Assembly (NCBI GenBank): GCA_016125185.1
Contig: WGMG01000002.1
Coordinates: forward strand, 248,001-312,000
Length of the DNA stretch: 64,000 nucleotides
Origin: Armatimonadota bacterium
GTDB taxonomy: Bacteria; Armatimonadota; Fimbriimonadia; Fimbriimonadales; Fimbriimonadaceae
Reading direction: 5' to 3'
Below the pieces are notes generated by a model. It was not told where the DNA came from. It was given only the letters and a program-made list of their open reading frames with translations, and ran no database searches. Positions 25,419-33,077 of the stretch are shown here, piece by piece. Every line of letters starts with the position of its first letter. Positions within the stretch are counted from its first letter, which is position 1. A program made the position numbers and the translations under genes.

Positions 25419-25796
25419 ATGAGTAAGGTGAATTATCTTTCAAATAGGGGCAACTCCGGATCAATTCTCAGGCAGTCAATGGAGATGTCTTGGTATTTCG
25501 CTCGAATATCTTTTGGAATTGTTGCACTTTTTGTTATGTTTGCCCATCCAATGCACGAATATTTGACAGGTGATGTGGTCCCACAGGTTTGGTCAATGAT
25601 TGCTGCTGCACTGATTACTTTGGTTCTCGGCAGAACGGTCTTTATTACGATCTGTGCGGTTAGGCGAGAAAAGTGCTTTTCATCCCGCGTTTTAGTTCCG
25701 CCTCCGTCATTTGTGGCCACTTTAATATATGGTTCACTGTGTTTCCTAAGTATTGCGGTGAAAGTCCTGTTTATTGCTAGCCCTAGCATGAAATAG
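25419..25796 (+). CDS. Orphan three-helix membrane protein, AT-rich
   Basis: 125 residues. Three hydrophobic segments are visible: YFARISFGIVALFVMFAHPM, VWSMIAAALITLVLGRTVFI and FVATLIYGSLCFLSIAVKVL. The ATG at 25419 has the ribosome site AGAGGTG 4-9 bases upstream, right after the tail of element A, which therefore supplies the start region. A longer frame from 25374 runs inside the repeat. No family recognised and AT-rich codon use. Possibly a cassette-borne membrane protein; function unknown. Confidence 0.55.
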   Translation: MSKVNYLSNRGNSGSILRQSMEMSWYFARISFGIVALFVMFAHPMHEYLTGDVVPQVWSMIAAALITLVLGRTVFITICAVRREKCFSSRVLVPPPSFVATLIYGSLCFLSIAVKVLFIASPSMK

Positions 25797-25989
25797 TTTT
25801 TGTTCACTATTGGCAAGCCACTGGAAAGGTGTTGACGAACCCTCTTCAGTTTGTTACCGGCTATCTTCTATATCGTTGATGCAAGGACGCGAGAAGCCTC
25901 AATCGTCGCTATTCGGTTCGACTCCTTAGGAGTCTTTGCTGGCAGAGGACCATCCTTTGCGCAAGATTCGCTCAGATTTCAATGTCTGA

Positions 25990-26180
25990 TATGTGCGTTT
26001 AGCGTCTGCGTTCGAGACGAGCTACGGCCAGGTTGGCAATCCGAGCGTTCCGACTCCGGTTCTTCTTCGGGCGTGGCTTTTGATGGCTCTGTACAGCATC
26101 AGGAGCGAGCGGGCTTTGTGCGAGCAGATTACGATGAACGCGAGCTCTCGCTGGTTCGTTGGACTGGACCAGTCACGGCG
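25990..26180 (+). pseudogene. IS1182/IS5-type transposase N-terminal remnant
   Basis: In one frame the sequence reads FETSYGQVGNPSVPTPVLLR, then AWLLMALYSIRSERALCEQI, then NASSRWFVGLDQS. This is the N-terminal DUF772 region of IS1182-like transposases (pattern LLxALxLQxLYSIRSERxLxEQIxxNLxxRWFVGL). There is no upstream start domain and no catalytic DDE part. Similarity stops where element B begins. The rest of 25797-25989 shows no gene. Confidence 0.72.
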
Positions 26181-26494
26181 TGAGTTGGGTTAATGGAGTG
26201 GCCTGCGTACCCGAAGGATACGCAGGGTCTTTTGCGGCCAGACTCATGGTCCTCGGCTTTGGGGTTGGATTGAAAGCACCGGACGGTGTCCAACACCTTC
26301 TCGCACTTGGTGTTACAATGGCGCTTATGAGGGTTGGTGAATTTCAATCCGCTACCAGGATTCCAGCATATCCTCTCAACATCGTCCCGATTCGCTTCAC
26401 TCATTTCCCTTTGGCGGGATCCATCGACAGATTTTCGGATATGCAGGCCGCTCCTGAAGCTGACATTTGTCCCGCCCATGAAAGTGGCTCGCCC
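26170..26494 (+). repeat. MITE-like element B with terminal inverted repeats
   Basis: The left repeat GAGTGGCCTGCGTACCCGAA (26196-26215) and right TTCGGATATGCAGGCCGCTC (26434-26453) match at 17 of 20 inverted positions. The interior parallels element A but lacks the central TTCCGATTCGG...GGAATCTTCG block, so it is shorter. The left end can also form a local CCTGCGTA/TACGCAGG hairpin with a UUCG loop on the minus strand. It abuts the transposase remnant. Bases 26495-26654 separate it from the ORF at 26655 and show no gene. Confidence 0.75.
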
Positions 26495-26654
26495 GAGGTA
26501 GTACTAGAAGCTGAGGTTTGCATTGGGCTGTCGGCATTTCTGACCAAAATTGAAGGATGCGGCACCTGTAAGGAACCCCCAGGCGAGGTTGGGTGGGTTG
26601 ATCCAACGTTCACATTCGAGTGGACCTCAGCTACCCCATCCATTGGAATAAAGG

Positions 26655-27128
26655 TTGGTGGAAAGCGTGAAAAGTGCAAGTGACGATAGTCGTTTTGGAT
26701 ATGGCAATTATGCTAGATTTGTTCTAATCCTTGGATTCTTGATCTCATCGGGCGTGGACGCGGTGTTCATCGTTGTGAGTGTCCGAATGCTTCTGAATAA
26801 CCGTTTGGATCAAGTGTTGCTGGGATCCATCGCTATAGTTCTTACTAGCATAGTTGTATCTGTAGTTAGCTACCTTTTCTTTGTCGTTTGTAAAACCGAT
26901 TTAGTCATACTCAAAGACGGCCTAGCTGAGTTCAGATTTGGCACAAAGAAGAATTCTATATTATGGGACGATGTTGAAGACTTGGAGACTTTCCTTAATA
27001 AGTCCGTTCGTACTTTCGTCGTTTATGGTAAGGAAAATCAGTCAATAATGTTCAGTGCATCTTTGCCGCGATATAAGAGGCTTGTGCGGGAGATTGAAGC
27101 GAGGACCTCGAAAAGCTTCAATAAGTGA
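26655..27128 (+). CDS. Orphan membrane protein with PH-like C-terminal domain, AT-rich
   Basis: About 155 residues. Two helices (ARFVLILGFLISSGVDAVFIVV and LLGSIAIVLTSIVVSVVSYLFFVV) are followed by a C-terminal beta domain: LVILKDGLAEFRFGTKKNSI, LWDDVEDLETF, VRTFVVYGKENQSIMFS, ending in a helix (RYKRLVREIEARTS). This is the usual layout of bacterial PH-like membrane proteins. The start is uncertain: TTG 26655, GTG 26658 or GTG 26667. It is AT-rich like the other island ORFs. Coding status is more secure than for its neighbours because of the recognisable domain pattern. Confidence 0.6.
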   Translation: MVESVKSASDDSRFGYGNYARFVLILGFLISSGVDAVFIVVSVRMLLNNRLDQVLLGSIAIVLTSIVVSVVSYLFFVVCKTDLVILKDGLAEFRFGTKKNSILWDDVEDLETFLNKSVRTFVVYGKENQSIMFSASLPRYKRLVREIEARTSKSFNK

Positions 27129-27180
27129 AGTTTTCTCGGACGACATTGGTGTGCCTTTGATTTGCTTGGAGATATGTTCT

Positions 27181-27385
27181 AGTCTCTCAAATGTCTCTCA
27201 ATTGGAGGAGACGTCTGGAGATTTCTAGACATGCCCGAAGATTCAATGTACGAGAACTCCCACGACACTATAGGGGTCATCCCGATCGGGATACCGCCAC
27301 CATTTTCTTCCCTTAAGAACCAAAACGCATCAGCGGTATGGGGCTTAGCCGTGGGTAAAAAGGGCACGGACTTCAATTCTTGAGC
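27181..27385 (+). repeat. Relic element copy 3 joined to a tRNA-Val 3' half and its flank
   Basis: AGTCTCTCAAATGTCTCTCA, TTGGAGGAGA, GGAGATTTCT and AGAACTCCC match copy 1. At 27261 it becomes CACGACACTATAGGGGTC (tRNA-Val anticodon arm), then CCCGATCGGG and ATACCGCCACCA ending at 27302. The next 80 bases match the tRNA-Val downstream spacer (CATTTTCTTCCCTTAAGAA, TATGGGGCTT). It closes the island on the right. Confidence 0.8.
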
Positions 27386-27404
27386 ATGAAATTCCCACGG
27401 CCAT

Positions 27405-28124
27405 CTACTCGGCAAAAGCGCTCACAAAGTTCTCGATGATCACCGTCTTCACGTGAACGTTGCGAGGCGAGGCCAACATCCACAATCCCAGATCGGCGAC
27501 TTGGTCGATCGTCATCATTCGTCCACGCTGTTCGGGCGTCGCGTGGTCTCCCCAAATGTCCGTGTCCGCCGCGCCCGGACCAACGCTCATCGCCCGGATT
27601 CCGAAGGGTGCGCCCTCCAACGCCAGAACCTGCGTAAGTCCGTTAAGACCCCACTTGCTGGAGCAGTAAGCGCTCATGTCGGTGTAGGCGTTGTCGCCGG
27701 CGATCGAGCTAATGTTCAGAATCTGGCCCTTCGATTCCTTCAGGTGCGGCCACGCGTGACGCGAACACAGAAATGGCCCACGAAGATTGGTGGCGATGAC
27801 CGCGTCGAAGTACTCGGTAGAGGTCTCCTCGAAGGGAATCCAGTCTCCGATTCCCGCGTTATTGACCAAGATATCGAGCTTCCCGTAATGCGCAATAGTG
27901 GACGCAACGACCGACGCGATATCGGTCTCTTGGGTGACGTCGCACCGAAGCGCGAGATGTTCTGGCCCAAGCTGAGCGGCGGCGCTTTCCAGCACGTCCA
28001 TCCGACGACCACAAAGCACCACCGACGCCCCTTCCGCCACAAGTCCACGGGCAAAGGCCAAGCCAAGTCCAGCCCCTCCGCCAGTTACGAGCGCAACCTG
28101 GTTCTCAAACTTCATTTTCGCCAT
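27405..28124 (-). CDS. Short-chain dehydrogenase/reductase (SDR), FabG-like
   Basis: 239 residues, a classical SDR: cofactor loop TGGGAGLGLAFARGL, NNAG motif (LVNNAGIGDW), catalytic Ser in ILNISSIAG and catalytic Tyr-Lys in YCSSKWGL. The residue after beta2 is Arg (VVLCGRRMDVL), which favours NADP(H). It catalyses reversible oxidation of an alcohol group; the substrate is unknown. It lies 30 bases downstream of the VOC gene on the same strand, which follows the YciI-like gene, so the three probably form one operon. Confidence 0.9.
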   Translation of the reverse strand: MAKMKFENQVALVTGGGAGLGLAFARGLVAEGASVVLCGRRMDVLESAAAQLGPEHLALRCDVTQETDIASVVASTIAHYGKLDILVNNAGIGDWIPFEETSTEYFDAVIATNLRGPFLCSRHAWPHLKESKGQILNISSIAGDNAYTDMSAYCSSKWGLNGLTQVLALEGAPFGIRAMSVGPGAADTDIWGDHATPEQRGRMMTIDQVADLGLWMLASPRNVHVKTVIIENFVSAFAE

Positions 28125-28154
28125 TGTACATCCGGCATCGGAAGTCTGAGACGG

Positions 28155-28592
28155 TCACTTTAGCTCTTCAGCGAGCCCAATCAAAATCCCTTCGGGCCCG
28201 CGGATGTAGCACAGCCGATAGATGTCCTCGTACTGCACAACTTCCCCCTCGAGCGTCGCCCCGATCTTCAATAACTTCGCCAGCACCTCGTCGAGATTTT
28301 CCACCGCAAACATCACGCGCAAATACCCAAGCGCATTGACAGGAGCCTTGCGATGGTCCGCCACCACGGCAGGACGAATAAAGCGCGAAAGCTCTAGTCG
28401 CCCATGCCCGTCCGGCATCCGCATCATCGCAATCTCAACCTCTTGATCACCCAAGCCTGTGATCCGCCCCGCCCATTCTCCCTCGACCTTCGCCCGACCT
28501 TCGAGTTCGAGCCCAAGCTCCAGAAAGAATTCGATCGCTACCTCGAGGTTCTCGACGACGATCCCGATGTTGTCCATTCGCAATGCGGCCAT
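28155..28592 (-). CDS. VOC (glyoxalase/bleomycin resistance) superfamily protein
   Basis: 145 residues with two beta-alpha-beta-beta-beta units: DNIGIVVENLEVAIEFFLEL opens the first and YLRVMFAVENLDEVLAKL the second. The end LCYIRGPEGILIGLAEEL carries the usual terminal Glu metal ligand. His/Glu ligands are not fully clear, so it could be an enzyme or a binding protein. It sits in the middle of a three-gene minus-strand group with the YciI-like and SDR genes. Confidence 0.85.
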   Translation of the reverse strand: MAALRMDNIGIVVENLEVAIEFFLELGLELEGRAKVEGEWAGRITGLGDQEVEIAMMRMPDGHGRLELSRFIRPAVVADHRKAPVNALGYLRVMFAVENLDEVLAKLLKIGATLEGEVVQYEDIYRLCYIRGPEGILIGLAEELK

Positions 28593-28621
28593 AAGGTCAT
28601 TATTGCTCGACTCGGGCGGTT

Positions 28622-28975
28622 CTACGTCTCGTCCCGGCTTCCATGGAACTGACGAACCTCAACGGGCGCCCGGCAGGAAAGGGCCGCCTTTCGGCCCCAC
28701 TCCAAGGCCTCTTCCATGTCGGCGACTTCCAGAACCCAAAGTCCGGCAACATGCTCACCGCCGGGTAAATAAGCCCCATCCGAAACGACCACCTCGCCAC
28801 CCGGCTTAGCCACGAGCGACTTCGCGGTTTCGGCCCGGTGCAGGCCGCCAACGAATACCCGAACGCCCGCCGCAACCATTTCGTCGTTCAGGTCGTCGAT
28901 GGCTTGAATCCTCGCTTTGTCTTCGCCGGAACCATCATGGTCATCAGCATGGTGAACGGCAACTAAAAACTTCAT
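28622..28975 (-). CDS. YciI-like (YCII domain) protein
   Basis: 117 residues with the compact alpha/beta YCII pattern: MKFLVAVHHADDHDG start, then INDLNDEM-like helix, RVFVGGLHRAETAKSL, EVVVSDGAYLPGGEHVAGLW, and a helix ADMEEALEWGRK. Members are dimeric ferredoxin-like proteins, and some have His-dependent hydrolase activity. In many bacteria they accompany sigma-70 ECF genes, which are absent here. First gene of the YciI-VOC-SDR group. Confidence 0.82.
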   Translation of the reverse strand: MKFLVAVHHADDHDGSGEDKARIQAIDDLNDEMVAAGVRVFVGGLHRAETAKSLVAKPGGEVVVSDGAYLPGGEHVAGLWVLEVADMEEALEWGRKAALSCRAPVEVRQFHGSRDET

Positions 28976-29123
28976 CGTACTTTTCCGTTGGACAAGGTCC
29001 CGACCTTGCCTTCATCATCATAACGAACGACCAAACGGAAATGGGACGAGCCTACTAAAAGAAAAGTCCCTTTGAGTTTGGCTTGGCAAACGCCGTAACG
29101 CTCTCGTAACGGTGACCAGTGCA

Positions 29124-29147
29124 AGAGTGTCCTGATAGGAACACTCT
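29124..29147 (+). promoter_or_regulatory. Hairpin covering the ribosome site of the HAF-repeat gene
   Basis: AGAGTGTCCT-gat-AGGaACACTCT ends directly at the ATG (29148). The stem has 10 pairs with one bulged A, and its right arm contains the only ribosome-site candidate (AGGA). If formed in RNA it would block initiation. As DNA it could be an operator. Confidence 0.55.
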
Positions 29148-30812
29148 ATGATCAATCGTAAACTGCCTCCTCGTCTGCTCGGATACGCCGCATTATTGAC
29201 CCTGCTCGCCTGCGGCGGAGGAGGCGAAACCGTCGGACCCACGATCGAAAATCCGACCGTAAGCATCACTTGGCCGGCGCGAACCCGCGACGACGGGGCG
29301 ATTCCTGCCCCCGGCTCGGCCCTCTCCGCTCATGTTTATATCGAAGGCGTGAATACCGGCGCCAACTGCGATGTGTACATCACGCGCGATGACAACACCA
29401 GCCTGCACACCGGGAGGTACCCGATCGGCCAGCCCTGGACCCACGAACCGGCTCGCATCACCTCGACCTTCTTCTCGGGCCCCAACCAAACCGGCGACAT
29501 CGTCGGCGTCGCGACCGGCGACGTGAATGCGACGGGCAACAATTTCAACCTGATCAATTTCAGCTTGACCAACACCGTCAAATCCTGCAAAGTCATCCCA
29601 CCAACCACCGTCAGCGTCGGCTCGACCGCGACCCAGCTCCTTTTCGAAGCCGATGGTGACCAAAGCACGGTCGTTGCGGTCTCGCCTGGATCGGCCAAAT
29701 GGACGCTTGTTTCTGGAAGCGGCGCAACCCTGACACCGGACGGTCTACTGACAGCGACGGTGGCAGGAACCCTAACCGTCAAGGTGACGGTCGATGGCAT
29801 CGCCAGTCAAAACACGACCATCACGGCGACCGAGGGAAGCATCGGACAGGTGACCTTCGAAGACCTTTCTAGCGCGGACGCCGCCGTCGCGGCGGGTACG
29901 GCTTCCCCCGGCTCAGGAACGATCGGCGGCTACTTCTCCTACGAATTCGCCCCTGAACACGACCGAGCCGCCATTTGGTCCAACGGCGAAAGGCAAGACT
30001 GCCACCCGACCGGGATGTATAGCTCCATCATCAACGCGATGGATGGCGACGTCGGCGCGGGAACCATAAGCCCGAATGGCAGTTCCTTCTCGGCCGCCAT
30101 CATCACCCACGGCGGCTACGTGAACCTTTGCCCGACCGACTTCTCGGAGGCATTGGGCATCAGCGGTTCCACCGAGGTCGGACATAAAATAAGGAAAGCT
30201 TGCCTTTGGATGGGCTCTGCCGCTAGCTACGTCGATCTCCACCCCTCCGAATGGCGCGAGTCCTATGCAACCGCGATTTCGGGTTCAAATATCGTCGGAT
30301 GGGTCACGAGCACCCCCACAATTCCCGGAAGCAAGGCGGTTATGTGGACGGGTACCGATCACACTCTGGCCTACCTCGACCCAACCGGCTACAGCGGCTC
30401 GGCGGCGTATGCTGTATCGGGCAATACGGAGGGCGGAACCTTTACGCAAAACGATGCCAGCAAGAGCATCCACGCCTGCCTATGGCACGGCTCCGCCGAC
30501 AGCGTCGTAGACCTCAACCCATCGTTCGCGGGCGGCTCGCAAGTACTGGGTCTTTCCAACGATGTCGCGGTGGGGTGGTACGTGTTGCCCAACAACGACC
30601 AAATCTATCGAGCCTGTATCTGGAACGGCACCTCTAGCCACTTCGTCGACCTCAACGCGGCGTTGGGATCGTCATACATCACCGGAAGCCAGGCGCTCAG
30701 CGTTTCGCCGGAGCTTGGCGGGTACCAGGTTGTGGGGTGGGCAAAGTCCAAAGAAGGCGAAACCTATGGCCGACGAGTGATCGTCTGGCACGTTCCGTCG
30801 AGTCTGCTGTAA
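29148..30812 (+). CDS. Secreted lipoprotein with Ig-like segment and HAF-type repeats
   Basis: 554 residues. The signal peptide ends LLTLLACGGGGETV, so the Cys of LLAC is the probable lipidation site. Residues about 30-230 are beta-rich and include a bacterial Ig/BIG-like piece (VSPGSAKWTLVSGSGATLTP, GLLTATVAGTLTVKVT). Residues about 230-550 contain five or six repeats of about 50 residues with the HAF pattern (AAIWSNGERQDCHP, ACLWMGSAASYVDLHPSEW, AVMWTGTDHTLAYLDP, ACLWHGSADSVVDLNP, ACIWNGTSSHFVDLN), expected to fold as a propeller. Extracellular, function unknown. An SD-covering hairpin precedes the ATG. Confidence 0.75.
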   Translation: MINRKLPPRLLGYAALLTLLACGGGGETVGPTIENPTVSITWPARTRDDGAIPAPGSALSAHVYIEGVNTGANCDVYITRDDNTSLHTGRYPIGQPWTHEPARITSTFFSGPNQTGDIVGVATGDVNATGNNFNLINFSLTNTVKSCKVIPPTTVSVGSTATQLLFEADGDQSTVVAVSPGSAKWTLVSGSGATLTPDGLLTATVAGTLTVKVTVDGIASQNTTITATEGSIGQVTFEDLSSADAAVAAGTASPGSGTIGGYFSYEFAPEHDRAAIWSNGERQDCHPTGMYSSIINAMDGDVGAGTISPNGSSFSAAIITHGGYVNLCPTDFSEALGISGSTEVGHKIRKACLWMGSAASYVDLHPSEWRESYATAISGSNIVGWVTSTPTIPGSKAVMWTGTDHTLAYLDPTGYSGSAAYAVSGNTEGGTFTQNDASKSIHACLWHGSADSVVDLNPSFAGGSQVLGLSNDVAVGWYVLPNNDQIYRACIWNGTSSHFVDLNAALGSSYITGSQALSVSPELGGYQVVGWAKSKEGETYGRRVIVWHVPSSLL

Positions 30813-30826
30813 GAGCACGAACGAAG

Positions 30827-30847
30827 GAGGCGGAAGCAGGCCGCCTC
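30827..30847 (+). terminator. Hairpin after HAF-repeat gene
   Basis: GAGGCGG-aagcagg-CCGCCTC, 14 bases after the stop at 30812. There is no T tract behind it, so intrinsic termination is only possible. Confidence 0.35.
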
Positions 30848-30900
30848 TCACTGTCCAATTTGGCGGAACAAAACCTTTTGGCGCAAAGTATTAGTGACCA

Positions 30901-31653
30901 ATGATCGCCAGCATTCTTGCCGTCGCGATGGCCCCTTATCCGCTTCCCGCGGTTGAGTTCAAGACGGCCACGCGGCATCCTATGAAGTACTACCTTTCGT
31001 TGCCCGAAGGATGGAACGCAGGCAAGAAATGGCCCGTTGTTTTGGCGATCGAAGATGCCGAGAGAGACTTCGCCGGAGCCGCCGAACGATTCGCCAAGGC
31101 CCGAGGTCACCAGCCCTTCATCGTAGTGGTGCCGATGGTCGTCACCAACGGAGGGCCAAGCTATCGGAGCGTGCCGACCTACAAGTATTCCGCTGAAGAT
31201 TGGAAAAGGGTCGATCAGGTCGGAGAATACAATTTCGACCTCGACGGCATTAGTGCCGTCCTCGCCGACGTCAAAGCCACCTATTCCGGCGAACCGAAGG
31301 CGTATGCTTCGGCGTTTGAGGCCGGATGCCACACACTCTTCGCGCTGACCTTCCGCCACCCGGATTGGCTGAACGCATCCGCGCCGAATTCGCCCAACTA
31401 TCAGGGCCGAGGCATCACCGAAGGAAGCTTTTCGAAGTCGAGCGCCAAAGCTGACCTTCCCATCCACGAAATCCACGGAAGCGACGACCCATTCTGCGCA
31501 CCGGGCAAACCGTTTTTCGCCCAATGGCAAGCCGCCGAAGCCGCCGCTAAAAGCCACGGATTCACCAAGATTTCAACGCAATCCGTCCCGGGTAAGGGCC
31601 ACGTTTGGCTGATGAGCGAGGCCCTCGCCTACTTTACGAGTCTTCGCCGATGA
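30901..31653 (+). CDS. Alpha/beta hydrolase-fold protein lacking the catalytic serine
   Basis: 250 residues with a short N-terminal signal-like stretch and the layout of PHB-depolymerase/esterase-like hydrolases: LPEGWNAGKKWPVVLAIED, a helix-rich middle, HEIHGSDDPFCAPG (acid Asp) and PGKGHVWLM (base His). At the nucleophile elbow, where relatives have GFSAGGH, this protein reads AFEAGCH, so Glu replaces the catalytic Ser. It may be an inactive binding protein or use another chemistry. The ATG at 30901 is the first in frame. It converges on the YncE-like gene. Confidence 0.7.
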   Translation: MIASILAVAMAPYPLPAVEFKTATRHPMKYYLSLPEGWNAGKKWPVVLAIEDAERDFAGAAERFAKARGHQPFIVVVPMVVTNGGPSYRSVPTYKYSAEDWKRVDQVGEYNFDLDGISAVLADVKATYSGEPKAYASAFEAGCHTLFALTFRHPDWLNASAPNSPNYQGRGITEGSFSKSSAKADLPIHEIHGSDDPFCAPGKPFFAQWQAAEAAAKSHGFTKISTQSVPGKGHVWLMSEALAYFTSLRR

Positions 31654-31660
31654 GCCGAAA

Positions 31661-32626
31661 TTACTTGAGCACGGGCTCAAGAACACGTAGGCGCGGTTTC
31701 CCCCCGTCGTCCTTCAGGGCCACGAACACATGGTGGGTTTTCTGGTCCACAGACAATGTGTGAGCGTTTGCCGCGTTGTACGAGCCTAGCGACTTCAGCC
31801 CCCGCCCCACGACCTCGAAAACATCGACCGCGCCACCCTCGCACCCGACATAGAGCCGCTTCAAACCCTTATCGAAGGCCAGCACATCGGGACCACTTGT
31901 GACCGGAAATTTCTGAAGGGTCTTCATGGTAGCCAAATCCACAACCAACAACGAATCGCTGCCTTCGCACGACACGTAGGCCAAGTTGCGAGCAGCGTCG
32001 ACGTAGAAGCCGTGGGGCTGATCGCCGCCGGATATCGGATATTTCTTGACCGTTAGCGTTTTCGGATCGATCGCGGCCATCTCATTCCGGCTTTGAACCG
32101 CAACCAGGATGCGATTGTTCTTCGCGTCGTATTGAGTGTTGCCCGCCTCCCCTCCCAGATCAATCCTAGAAAGGACCTTATTCGTCACCGCATCGATGAC
32201 CAAATCGATTCCGCCCGACTCATCGGAAACAAACACCCGCCTCACGCCCGGAACATACGCGATGCCGTCGGGAAAACGCACACCCTTCAGCCTGGTGATG
32301 ACTTTCAGAGTATTCATGTCTGTCACGACGACCTCGTGGGTTTCCGTTGCCGACGCGTAGACCTTTTCCTCGTTCGGGACGGCCAAGACTCCGGTCACGG
32401 TTCCGTAACCCGGCAGATCGGCAACAACCGCTTTTTTGTCGACATCGATGACCACCAGGTGTCCGTCACCCATGTGGGAAAGGAAGAGACGACGCGACTT
32501 TTCGTCGAAAGACTGGTAGTCAAATCGCGTCGTCCGACCCGGAAGATTGATCACCTCAGCCAAGTGCAAGGGTGGGCTCTGCTGAGAGCCTGCCGCAAGG
32601 CCGAAAAGAAGCCAAACGCCAATCAT
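31661..32626 (-). CDS. YncE-like beta-propeller protein, secreted
   Basis: 321 residues with a signal peptide (IGVWLLFGLAAGSQQ). Repeated units of about 42 residues follow, of the YVTN/YncE type (HLVVIDVDKKAVVADLPG, EVVVTDMNTLKVITRLKG, DLVIDAVTNKVLSRIDLG, NEMAAIDPKTLTVKKYPI, LLVVDLATMKTLQKFPV). This should be a seven-bladed propeller in the periplasm. Such proteins bind DNA, metals or surface partners in different species; the role here is unknown. It starts 36 bases after the DUF1801 gene stop and may be the tail of the ArsR-led operon. Confidence 0.82.
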   Translation of the reverse strand: MIGVWLLFGLAAGSQQSPPLHLAEVINLPGRTTRFDYQSFDEKSRRLFLSHMGDGHLVVIDVDKKAVVADLPGYGTVTGVLAVPNEEKVYASATETHEVVVTDMNTLKVITRLKGVRFPDGIAYVPGVRRVFVSDESGGIDLVIDAVTNKVLSRIDLGGEAGNTQYDAKNNRILVAVQSRNEMAAIDPKTLTVKKYPISGGDQPHGFYVDAARNLAYVSCEGSDSLLVVDLATMKTLQKFPVTSGPDVLAFDKGLKRLYVGCEGGAVDVFEVVGRGLKSLGSYNAANAHTLSVDQKTHHVFVALKDDGGKPRLRVLEPVLK

Positions 32627-32662
32627 ATATCGAGTATGTAACCAAAGTACCGTGCGGTTGCG

Positions 32663-33073
32663 TTATCCCGCCGCTCTCTTCACCAACTCTCTCAGCCTCG
32701 CCTCAACCTCCGGCGTCCACTCCTTCAGGGCAAAGCCGGTGGGCCACATCGGCCCGTCGTCCAGCTTCGCCATGTCCGAGAATCCGACCGTCGAGTATCG
32801 CGTTTTAAACTTGGTGCCGCCTTGGAAGAACACCACGACCTTGCCGCCCGCGCCAGCGTAGGCCGGCATTCCGTAGAAGGTTCTCGGCGTTAGCTCCGGT
32901 GCCGCCTCTCGAATCACGGCGCACACCACCTCACCCAGGGCTCGATCCGCCTCCGGTAGCGCCTCCAACGCTTCCTTCAGGAGCTGGCCGCCGTCAACGT
33001 CTTTGGCCCGCTTCCGTTCGCGCATCGTATCGCGCAGGGCGGCTTTCTCTTCTTTACTCAGTCCTTCGCTCAT
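32663..33073 (-). CDS. DUF1801-family protein
   Basis: 136 residues. The DUF1801 core is seen in VIREAAPELTPRTFYGMPAYAGAGGKVVVFF split over two strands and FKTRYSTVGFSDMAKLDDGP. The N-terminus is charged (SKEEKAALRDTMRERKR). These small YdhG/Fra-like proteins are often found beside SRPBCC/AHSA1 genes, as here, where the upstream gene ends 4 bases away. Cytoplasmic, biochemical role unclear. Confidence 0.75.
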   Translation of the reverse strand: MSEGLSKEEKAALRDTMRERKRAKDVDGGQLLKEALEALPEADRALGEVVCAVIREAAPELTPRTFYGMPAYAGAGGKVVVFFQGGTKFKTRYSTVGFSDMAKLDDGPMWPTGFALKEWTPEVEARLRELVKRAAG

Positions 33074-33077
33074 CGCC

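Noticed and set aside
26159-26654. 174-codon frame through element B
   Set aside because: It reads across the repeat, including both terminal inverted repeats, and the equivalent frames in elements A and C are broken. It is unlikely to be a gene.
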